Shown piece by piece: positions 55,346 through 64,000 of a DNA stretch of 64,000 nucleotides. Location: positions 25,684,206 to 25,748,205 of the forward strand of contig OZ023206.1 in the NCBI GenBank assembly GCA_963995525.1. The letters are read 5' to 3'. The notes under the pieces are model-generated. The model ran no database searches. It worked only from the letters and a program-made list of their open reading frames with translations, and had not been told where the DNA came from. The position numbers and the translations under genes are program-made. This DNA comes from Escarpia spicata. Its lineage: Eukaryota; Annelida; Polychaeta; Sabellida; Siboglinidae. The stretch's first letter is position 1, and each line of letters starts with the position of its first letter.

Positions 55346-55805
55346 GTTTGTCTATGTACAACTATTCGATTGCATTGTTGAGAAAACCATTAAGAGCTTA
55401 CCATCGCAGATAATTTCAACGTTAACTTAAATTGCTCGGCAGTCTGTATATTAATATGCTCTCCTCCCAGACGCCGCGGTGCACGAACCTGTTTCTAAAT
55501 TATTTAGCTTCCTTCGACCGCTGGCCTCTGTTCTACCAATTGGCCATATATTTAAGAAAACATAACGATCATTAATTTGAGTTATTTTCCTTAAGGTCCA
55601 TCCTCCTATGAAAAACGTGAGTGGTGATCAGCACTCCATATGTCTCTCATGGAAACGAGTTTAAGCTAAAAATAATGTAAATGTTATAACTGGTGTCCAT
55701 GGTGTGTATCTTAACGGGCGGGTGTAAGCTTTTATTATGTAATGGGATTAGCCACGGCGATAAACGCATGCAACTGTTTGATAATTGTTCTATTACCCGT
55801 GTTAG
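55346..55805 (+). other. Intron of the second CD225 gene
   Basis: Contains the repeat shared with 3925-4025. Confidence 0.6.
55495..55590 (+). repeat. Dispersed repeat shared with 3925-4025
   Basis: See 3925-4025; both copies are plus-oriented. Confidence 0.55.
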
Positions 55806-55943
55806 GTCGTCAAAGTGCCGGTCAGCCATAATGCGCAAGACCGAGAAGAGGCTGAGAAACTGTCGAAGGAGACGACATTCATCAGCTGGGTCGCGTTTAT
55901 AATCGGCGTGGCGATTTGCATGATGTATTTTATAAGCAGTTAG
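55806..55943 (+). pseudogene. CD225/dispanin-type membrane protein, second gene, exon 2 (frame problem)
   Basis: After the acceptor ttag| at 55805 the homologous frame reads SSKCRSAI, like SIECRAAA of the 31 kb gene. It then becomes a basic sequence without a membrane helix and stops. In the next frame the expected second half is plain: AQDREEAEKLSKET then TTFISWVAFIIGVAICMMYF, ending at TAG 55941-55943. Either one base is missing near 55830, or the acceptor at 55824-55825 is used and the loop is about seven residues shorter. I cannot tell decay from alternative splicing or a sequencing error. Confidence 0.6.
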
Positions 55944-55949
55944 CCGCAA

Positions 55950-57105
55950 CACACGCCCTGAATTGAATGGTAACATGATATATATGTGCTGCGATAACAA
56001 CTAGATTACGACTGTCTTTGGACACGGAAATAATCATTTTGTTTATCAATAGTTCTATAATGTTTGAATACAACATAACTTATTAAATGTTCGCAGTGCT
56101 AACATATATGCAATCAGTAGTTAGTGTGTTCTGTTCACTCAATGAGAACAAATTAATTTTCATAACAAGTATACACAGGGATATATCTGACATTAATAAC
56201 TTATATCTGGCTCTTCGACATTGTGTACTTTGTTCATAGCTAAATTCCATAAAATATTCATAGCCATTGAGCAAAAGTAAATTATAAAAGTAACTTAACA
56301 GTACAGCAAGACGCTAATAATTGAGCTGTTATTATACATTCTCTAACGCGTCTTCATCTCTCCTGGTAGGAAATCTTTGAAATCATTTTGTAGGCCAAGC
56401 ATTATATTAGTTAATGAGCAAATTCGCGTAAAATTGAAAGTGCAGTACAGCCACATGAGAGACAATTTCAACTTATAAGTTACGCATTAAGCGTTGAGAG
56501 TCGTTGCCAGTATTGAAAGCATGGTTGAAAATGTTCATTTATGCGTCTTCTCACACATGTGTTTGAGGTGAAGATCTAATGTCACTGTTGACACATACAT
56601 CTGTTTGAAAGATCCCACTGTGGTTGTAACTAATGAACGCACGTGAATATTGATTTTAGTGAAGCTCACGTGTTACAAAGATCACCTTCTGTTGATTGTT
56701 GTTACAATGAGTGTTACAATGAATGCTACAGAGTAGTATTACAAATAACATTAAACAATCGGATGGCATAACTATCAGTATTACTTTCAGTAGTTCACAG
56801 AGGAGTGGTGTGTCAATCACTGTTACATTCAACGTTACACAGTATTCGTAATTTCATCAAACCCTCTTCACTAAAGAGTAGAAAACGTTCTAGTGCTATT
56901 ACTAGTAATATTGTTTAAATATTTTAAATTATTCGATTTGGATATGAATTATTATTGCGTCGCCGTCCAGTGTCTATAAAACCGACAGTCAAAATACTTT
57001 AACGTAAAATGAATGTCGTAGTTTGAGTTAGACATTAAGATGACGGTCATATAAACGAAACCATTATTACGGTTTATTTTAAAAGGCACATTAAGTTTTT
57101 ACTAA
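55950..57105. other. No gene seen
   Basis: AT-rich sequence with short 'gttacaatga', 'gttacattcaacgttac' type local repeats at 56700-56850. Nothing coding. Confidence 0.5.
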
Positions 57106-57109
57106 TACT

Positions 57110-57305
57110 AAATGTGTGCCACTGGTCAAATAGAGAAAGTAGAAGACTTAAAATACCTGGGCTCATACTCCAACTCTCAACATGACATTTAGTATAGAAA
57201 AGCCCAGGCTGGATAATGTATGGCGTTCGTCAGTACACAGAAACACCAAACTTAACATCTTTAGGATTACAGTTGAGCCGATCCTCATATTCGGTTAGTA
57301 ATCGT
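57110..57305 (+). mobile_element. LINE reverse transcriptase fragment (RTE/CR1-like thumb)
   Basis: CATGQIEKVEDLKYLGSY followed, with stops and shifts, by a 'KA-A--AF' helix and VEPILIF. This resembles the 'V--FKYLGS ... ARI-KAW ... L--A-VE--LLYG' part that follows the RT domain. Very short and decayed. Confidence 0.6.
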
Positions 57306-57994
57306 GGACTATAGTAAAGTATGTAGTTCTCGTTAGGTCGTTGTACTGCGCGACGCGGAGCAAGAGCAGTATAGGTCAAGGTTAACAGTCAAAGGTCTAG
57401 GTCAAAGATCATCAAGATCATCAAGGCCAAAGTCCAGCGGCGCCCTCTGGCGAATAGGTGGTGAATTACATGTAGCGCCCCTACTACATATGACGCCCCT
57501 GGCGGATAGTTAATGAAGCAGTACTTCTTAAATTCGTGCCTCTTATTTGTTTACTATAACATATATCAATGACTTTATTAAGTAGATCATTGTGCATGTG
57601 TAGTTGTGTCTTTTATTATGTCGCATAGGCGGTGGACCATTCTACATATCCATATAGTTCTTCTTTTGTAAGCATAGCAATTTATCTAATACGATGCAAT
57701 TCATCACACTTAAATTGGACAATGAGCATTATTTAAGACGCGAATAACAAAATAAATAAATAAACAAATAACATAAAATGCATAGCATACCATAATATAC
57801 CTTAATCAAATAGACTATATCACAAGGGTATTCATACAATAGCGTTGGCAATGAGAAAACATATACTAGTTATATAACTGACACAAGTAATAATGCCATA
57901 CTATTTATTACATTCACACCATAACTGGATGATCTCCTCCTTGTTCCAAATTGGACAGGGGTGAGGATCAGGTACTGTAGATGAACCACTCGCT

Positions 57995-58624
57995 GTGTCT
58001 TTTCCTTCGTACGTTTTCTGTCCATCGCTCCATCTCTCCTCATCCTCCCGTGATCTTCACATGTCCCTCCTCACGCAGTCCTCCCATCTCATCTGGGACC
58101 ATCCCCTTTTCCCTATGTCCGCCTCTGCTCTCTTCCCTATTTTCCGGCATTCATTCTTGCCAAGTGGCCTGCCCATCTCATCCGGCTTCTCAATAAACCT
58201 TCTGTTATGCTGTATTGCATTCCAATCTCTTTTCTCAGGTCATTCGTCCTTCTTTTTTCTACCCTCTTTGTTCTTGTTATTAACGCATCTTCTGTTGTTG
58301 TTCTGTCAGCGCCACTGTCTCCGGACCATATAGGCATGCCGGTGTAACACACAATCTCAGGACTTTCCCTTTCAGATTTTTCGAGATTTCTCTGTCTATC
58401 ACGACTCCCTCTACCTTTCTCCAAGTAATCGCTCCTGCTTGTATTCGGCGTCGCACCTCCACATCAGAACGCCCATCCGCCGTAGCCATTCCTCCAAGGC
58501 ACACAGAGCCATCCACCATAATTTCATTTTCAACCAACATGATGTCCAATTCCACTCTCTGGTGTTCAACCCGCATCACATTTGTCTTCTCCAGGCTTAT
58601 TCTCAATTCCTGTTTCTTGAACAT
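57995..58624 (-). pseudogene. RT C-terminal fragment of an RTE/Jockey-like LINE
   Basis: The minus strand has LRISLEKTNVMRVEHQR, SVCLGGMATADGRSDVEVRR, RIQAGAITWRKVEG, KGKVLRLCVTPACLYGPETV, and in a second frame (58424-58137) KRRTNDLRKEIGM and RSRMRWAGHLARM. This is the region after the catalytic box of LINEs with 'KTKVM ... YLG--- DGR-D-E---RI ... LLYG-E ... RWAGHL-R'. One frameshift. Confidence 0.78.
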
Positions 58625-58639
58625 CCTATTCCACTACAT

Positions 58640-59232
58640 TAATGAGTTAATTGGCTACCGTCCCATGAACAGAACTCTACGATCTACCTCGCAGCCTCGC
58701 CTTTTGTTCGTACCGGCCTCACAAACTGTTACTCATGGTGATCACCGTTTCGCGGTTTGCTCGGCGGTTCTATGGAACAATTTGCCTCTTACGCTCAGGA
58801 CAGCAACATCATTACAAGTGTTTAAAACACTTTTGAAGACTCACCTTTTTAAACAAACGTTTTTACAATTCACCGACGAGAACATTTTAAGTGCTTTCTT
58901 TTGATAAATATGTTTTTGTTTGATTAGTTTCTTAACATAGTTATAGTTATTATATATTTATATATTCTTGTATAAAAGAATGTATTTAAAGTAGTTTTTA
59001 AGAATGTCTTAATACATGTATTTATTTAACAGTTTTTAATTATCTTTCTTTTTTAAATTTTTATTTTTTGTAACAATATTTAAGGTAATGTTATATTTTT
59101 ACATATTTATTTCTTAGTTAGCATTTCTTTTTATGTACAATATTATTATATATGTGTGCATGTATGTAAATCGCCCGAGAGTAATTTTAATTGATCAGGC
59201 GCTATATAAGTACTTTTATTTAGTTATTTATT
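58640..59232 (+). mobile_element. L2/CR1-like LINE 3' fragment
   Basis: The plus frame has RSTSQPRLLFVPASQTVTHG, HRFAVCSAVLWNNLPLTLR and FKTLLKTHLF, the C-terminal end of L2-like ORF2. It is followed by an AT-rich 3' UTR ending 'atcaggcgctatataagtac' plus (TTTA)n. The same terminal motif is at about 1961 and 26450. Confidence 0.82.
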
Positions 59233-59544
59233 TAGACGTTGATGTGTGACGATAATAATATGTCTTATTCGTAACTGGTAACAATTTGTAATTTAAATTA
59301 CAATGCATAGTTTTGAACAAGGTTGCTTAATTCATATTGCAATTATAACATTATGTATCAGTTCTCACGAGGATTAGGCTAACGATCACCAATATTCAAA
59401 TATATATAAGTGTGGCCGTCCTGACTTAATCCAAGTAATGTGTTTGGCCCTTTGTCCAACACATGGTATTTATATATAAAACACCCATAACTCTTGAAAT
59501 ATGATGTATGTTGAAGAAAAAAAATATGTCCAACCCCTGGGGCA

Positions 59545-59625
59545 CAAATTAATCCCTGAACGTTTGGCGCGCGAAGTTCAAGCCGTCTAAGAGGAAAACG
59601 TTAACATACCCGTATACATACATAC
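59545..59625 (+). repeat. Dispersed repeat shared with 34600-34690
   Basis: 'attaatccctgaacgtttgg', 'cgaagttcaagccgtctaag', 'gaaaacgttaacat'. It is followed directly by a (TACG)n array, so it may be a retroposon 3' end. Confidence 0.6.
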
Positions 59626-59800
59626 GTACGTACGTACGTACGAACGTACGTGCGTACATAAGTACATAAGTACATACGTACATAAATACGTATATTCATA
59701 CATACGTTGCATATATACATACGTACATACGTGCATACGTGCGTACGTGCGTACGTGCGTACGTACACACGTACACATGTACACATACATACATACATGC
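59612..59800. repeat. (TACG)n/(TACA)n microsatellite
   Basis: About 45 tetranucleotide copies of TACG/TACA type, rich in CpG. Tyr-Val-Arg open frames here are artefacts. Confidence 0.93.
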
Positions 59801-60094
59801 TAACTTTTCCTCGAGTATAATTATATAAATTAATTATGGGCGAACACATCCACCAGTAATACTGAAAGTGAGTGATGGACATAGCACATCGAATGGAACA
59901 AATAAATGGACTTCATGTTTAGTCACCTGAATTTTGCATTTGCAAACAAAAACAGTGTCATTCGTTGTTTGCAGAACTGTACTAGATTTGATTACTATAT
60001 AATATCTCCCTCATGAAACCAGTTCGCAAATCTATTCTCTCTCAAGTTACTAATTTGATTGCTTTTAATTGGTGTATTATTTAAAATATATGTT

Positions 60095-60376
60095 CTTCCA
60101 TTATGGGAGAGGAAGGGAGATGTGCAAGAAATAGGGAACTACAGAGGCATCAGACTTCTAAAACACACCATGAAGCTGCTAGAGAGGATTCTGGATGGGA
60201 GAATTTGAAAGAGAGTAGAGGAAATTATACAAAGAACAACAGGGATTCAGAAAGGGCCGAGGGACGACGGATTCGATGTTTGTTGAGGAGCAATGGAGAA
60301 TTGCAGTGGGATTTTTGGACCAGGAGAAGACCTACGACTCAGTCCCAAACGAGATGGTGAGGGCAACAGTGAAAAC
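60095..60376 (+). pseudogene. RT fragment (fingers to motif 3) of an RTE/Jockey-like LINE
   Basis: Frames give EIGNYRGIRLLKHTMKLLER, ILDGRI, GRGTTDSMFVEEQWRIAVG and FLDQEKTYDSVPNEMVRA (motif 3, usually DLEKAYDRVP). Same type as the fragment at 57995-58624 on the other strand, so not one continuous copy. Confidence 0.78.
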
Positions 60377-60404
60377 ATAACAAAAAAGTGTAAAGAAAAT
60401 CAAT

Positions 60405-60505
60405 GGTTTGGTGTCGGGATTGAACCGGCGTCGCCAGGGAACCGACGCGTTGCCAGGGAACCAACGCCTTTACCAACTAAACTAGCAGAACCGACAGAAA
60501 TTCGC
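60405..60505 (-). repeat. tRNA-like sequence (tRNA pseudogene or SINE head)
   Basis: Minus strand: 'tgctagtttagttggtaaag' (A box) and 'ccggttcaatcccgac' (B box) with an internal near-duplicate of 'ggttccctggc'. The acceptor stem does not pair at the tRNA position and there is no normal anticodon arm, so I do not call a functional tRNA. Confidence 0.6.
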
Positions 60506-61144
60506 TGACTGATTTAAGTTGTTATGATAAATTGTATAACTCCTCCTTCATACATCGATATTCTAGTGATATTATGAGAGTATACACGTTATTTTCTGTA
60601 GCTGGGTATGATATGTGTTTACTATGTATGTATATTGGTGTACATTATCTCCCGTTGGTTGCATTCGATATAATTATTCTGAAAACGTGCCTAAGCTCGG
60701 CGATACCTAGTCGACTTGTAAGCTCATTCGCTTTCATTGTTTTGAATAAAATAGAACTCATGTGGAACCGTAAGATAACTGCTTATTCCTCTATGATGAC
60801 TAGTGTTTGTATTACATCGGAATATGTCACAATAACTCATTCTGACGCTCGTTTCGACCCCAAAACTATCCTTGTAAACATGCTCTGAATGCATGGAAAG
60901 GGTCGGCCTGCTGCGAGTGTGGGTCATATGTTACGATACCACGTGATCGCTTAGCTCATTAAATTTTTTGTTTCCGCGGGAATCGCTACACAGACGGGAT
61001 TAAAATCGAATTTATGCTACAAATGTATTTTTCTGTATTTTTTAGTGTTCTGGAATGTTCCATACAATGTTAAACTTTGTGTACACATGGAAAACGGATT
61101 TTAGCTAATGCCTTGTTTTTATTTCCTTTAACGTGTTTGTTCAG

Positions 61145-61419
61145 ACCAGGAAGTGTTCCGTCACCAACTGGATGTTTTTGGAGAACCTGACACCCAGAAT
61201 GTCGCGTTCCAACAACTTGTGGCTGAAGTCCATCTGCAAGTGACGATCTGGTTTCACGCCTTGGACACACGCCAGCCTTTACTAGGCCCTACAGCTTACT
61301 GTTGGTGGCAGGAGGACGGATCTAGTGCATTCAGTCCAACTACTGTTCACCCGGACACCTTGTTTGCCACCAGTGTCGTAGCTGTAAAACAATGCAATAC
61401 CGCGTTATCACGGAAATGA
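61145..61419 (+). CDS. Possible exon of unknown function
   Basis: Open frame of about 90 codons after a pyrimidine-rich acceptor (cgtgtttgttcag|). Includes FGEPDTQNVAFQQLVAEVHL, TIWFHALDTRQPLLGP and CWWQEDGSS. Composition is protein-like rather than repetitive, but I do not recognise a family and found no partner exon. It may be a diverged transposon remnant. Confidence 0.3.
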
Positions 61420-61499
61420 GCGAGGCACTTTCTGATTGTCACAAACTTCTTTTTATTGGCACACAGAAGTAGCTTGAACAAATTAAGAACTTTCCCCAC

Positions 61500-61800
61500 A
61501 CGTTAGCCAGTACGTTACGCCTGCAGTTTCAACACAAAATCTTAGAGTTATCTGTGATGGCAACTTTAAATTCAGACAGGATATTTATCAAATTTGTAGT
61601 TGCTATTATCATATTCACGATTTACGACGTAGTTGTCGGCATTTGTTAAATCTTGTTATTTACCTCTTTCTGTTGCAAAAACTATTGCAAGTGAGCTTGT
61701 TACTAGTAGACTGAACTATTGTAATTCCCTTTTCACAATATTTCCCTTATGGATATCAAAAAATTACAACACGTATAGAATTGCTTAACGAAAATTCATA
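61500..61800 (+). pseudogene. L2-like LINE RT fragment
   Basis: NLRVICDGNFKFRQDIYQIC, YYHIHDLRR, KLLQVSLLLV and a LNYCN-like block ('ctgaactattgtaattccct') resemble the 'VRNLGV-FD--L-F--HI--IC---YYHIRDLRRIR ... VSRLDYCNSL' segment of L2 LINEs. Frameshifted. Confidence 0.75.
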
Positions 61801-61809
61801 TTGGCTGGG

Positions 61810-62640
61810 CTGAGCCAAAGCTTCAGCACGACTGCGCCTGTCATGCTGTCGGATCATGACCTGGGGGTGCTGTTGACAATTTTTGCCGCCGCGGCCGTAT
61901 AATATAGTATCGTGCCTCCATTATGAATTGACCCCCGGTCAATTTACTATGAAGTATTCGGACAGGGGGTTCTAAATGCTATTATAGTATCGTGACTTTT
62001 CCTGGGGTTAGTTGATCCACATTTATTCCAACTTCCTGTTGGAACAATATTTGGTATCATATATATTTGCTACTCGGTGTCAATCCAGCACAAAATCGGC
62101 ACTATATACATACATAAAATAATGTGCTGCTAGGTAAAGTTTGATACCGATAGTTCATACAATCTTAACGATATATTGGGTTTGTAAGGTGTACCAGTTC
62201 CAAGAAACATGCACCACTTCACAGGAGTGGTTTAAGTTGCTGGTTGCAACATGTACTGATAGAAAATTGCGTTTACACAAGGATTTGAACCAATGCAACT
62301 TGTACCGGTAGACGTGACACTGGTACAAATGCTTGTGTAAACAGAGCTAATGACGTTATTGGACATTTGGCTGCGACGTAAAACGTTGACGTCATTGAGT
62401 CGACACGTTGCGTCATTTTGTTACATCAAGAACGACGAGTGCGTCTTCCCTCGTCCGAATTACGTAATGTTTGTCACTTTGTGCTGATGTAATTGAGACT
62501 TGAACAAATAACGTATCTGCGACGTGGACAACTAATGTGACAAATATATAGTAAATGTATATTCCTTACGTTTCTCATTAACATGAAATGTACATGGTTA
62601 GACATCGTACTGTAGCGTAACACACTGGCGTCGTTGAGAC
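61810..62640. other. No gene; short internal repeats
   Basis: 'gacgtcattgagtcgacacg' with 'gcgtcattttgt' (62390) resembles 'ggcgtcgttgagacgtaact' with 'tgtcattttgt' (62628), a direct repeat about 240 bp apart. No coding sequence recognised. Confidence 0.5.
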
Positions 62641-62667
62641 GTAACTGTGTGTCATTTTGTAGGTCGA

Positions 62668-62782
62668 CAAAGACGAAGACGTATTTGCTCTTTAACGAAT
62701 ACGTCTTTGCTCTTTGTTGAATGCGTCTTTGCTCTTTGACGAAGACGTATTTACACTTTGACAAAGTCGTCTTTGTCCGCCT
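62668..62782. repeat. 22-bp minisatellite
   Basis: Units of 'gacgaagacgtatttgctcttt' type, about five copies ('aacgaatacgtctttgctct', 'gttgaatgcgtctttgctct', 'gacgaagacgtatttacact'). Confidence 0.85.
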
Positions 62783-64000
62783 TCGCTACGCACATGTCTG
62801 CTATGTCGATGTAACCAGTAGACGTAACTGCTATTTATTAAATTATGTATCTGCCACGTAAACGTGACGTCACATTCTTAGCTGGGACGGGACTGTGTGA
62901 TAGCTGCAAATGTTCGTTACAGCAGTATGTCTGCCCCGGAAGGACTTGTAATGTTGTGGTACACAAACCGATTTAACACAGCGATTTAACAATATTTCCA
63001 CCGGAGCTGATAAGACAGATGGCAAGTGGAAACGCTTGGCTTATTGCAAGACAAACCTTTGTTATTTTTGAGAACCCGTCCTTCCAAGGTAGTCTCTATT
63101 CATCGAATCCGTTTTAAACATATTATTCACGTGGTACCATCTACACAATTATTAGATAATATGTTCCATTCATTTAGAGTCTTCATTGATAATTAATACT
63201 TTCTTATATATAATTTACACTGTTTCATCACTGACGTAGGAAGTAAAGTGGTATTTTTAAAATTAAATAATTATTTTAATTTGTCTTTATGATAGTCATA
63301 TAATATTTTATAGATGTCACTCGAATAATTAGCCATATCACAACAATTCGAGTGTAGGACACTTCAATTAACCGTGTATTATTACCTAGGTTTTCTATAT
63401 GCTAACACATCGATGCTCAAATATGTTGTAATAACCACAATCTGAAATATATAGTACATCCGTTATTTGCTGATGAATATCAGTTTAGCGACCCTGTCCA
63501 ATACAAGGTTGATCGAGGCGAGACGTCCACAAGACCTCGTGAGAGGCCTGTCTAATGATTGGATCCCCACAAACTGCCGTTGCTCTCCTCATGCGATGTA
63601 AACATTATATTCGCTGCGATACATTCATGGTAAACTGATAATGGTCTAAGTATATGTGTTAAACGTGACTCATTAAAACACATTTGAGAAGTGGATGTGT
63701 TATACTAAATACATTTTATTCTATACAACGTAATGGTACAAGAACAGCTACCGGATTGTATATTTAATATGGATTATAATAACATAAATACAAATGAGCT
63801 GGGCAAAGGCTGACATAACAGCATCTTGTCTGCGACATATGTCATGCTGTTAAATAATAGCTTACGTGTCCCTGCGGGAATCGACAAACAGAACGATTTA
63901 TCAAGTGCATTGTTTATCTTGCCACGGGCACGTGTAAATTGGCAGGATCAATTAACTTGTCTCTCGCAATACCTTATACACATGTCTGTTACATTATGCG
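62783..64000. other. No recognisable gene
   Basis: AT-rich sequence without long open frames or recognisable repeats. Confidence 0.5.

Noticed and set aside
59587..59882. Tyr-Val-Arg-rich open frames
   Set aside because: Translation of the (TACG)n array.

Overview
This is a metazoan nuclear window. It has intron-split genes with GT-AG junctions, very long microsatellites and dense layers of retrotransposon and DNA-transposon debris. There are no bacterial operons, rRNA genes or CRISPR arrays. The host genes (a prominin-type and two CD225/dispanin-type genes) and the repeat mix (APE-type LINEs, one with a 2A-like motif; a Penelope-like element with a GIY-YIG tail; tRNA-derived SINEs; Tc1; YqaJ/PHD and PIN-like multicopy genes) fit a marine invertebrate. 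I guess a mollusc or other lophotrochozoan, without certainty.

Host genes. (1) A prominin-like gene on the minus strand enters at 8842 (signal peptide exon) and continues through exons at 3854-3787 and 2629-2430. The rest lies left of the window or is not recognisable. Its introns hold a ~360 bp (CA)n array, a Tc1 element, SINE and LINE pieces. (2) A two-exon CD225 gene on the plus strand (31189-31391 and 33203-33416, 138 aa) looks intact. (3) A second CD225 gene on the plus strand (55104 to about 55943) has an intact first exon, but its second exon needs either an alternative acceptor or a frameshift.

Mobile layer, left to right: a Tc1 element with TIRs and TA duplication (658-1844); a LINE 3' end (about 4590-5285); a 5'-truncated LINE 'A' copy whose tail is a (TGTC)n array (10480-11874, minus); a decayed PIN/FEN1-like nuclease family gene (11966-14153, minus); a LINE remnant interrupted by a Penelope-like element with 13-bp target duplications (14936-16052); a decayed SAP / YqaJ exonuclease / PHD-finger gene (17477-22250, plus) set between long inverted repeats; LINE 'B' (22640-25503, minus); a LINE 'A' copy (39688-42494, plus) inserted into an L2/CR1-like element with a 2A-like motif (39410-45319, minus); a Rex1-like LINE fragment (47960-48890); a decayed full-length LINE 'A'-like element with ORF1 and ORF2 (50470-54835); and RTE/L2 fragments from 57 to 62 kb.

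The most unusual part is 17.4-38.7 kb. A SAP-YqaJ-PHD gene lies among two nested sets of inverted repeats (17554-19010 with 28485-29882, and 22350-26250 with about 37300-38700). The layout suggests rearranged copies of a large, poorly described mobile element, later invaded by LINEs and SINEs.
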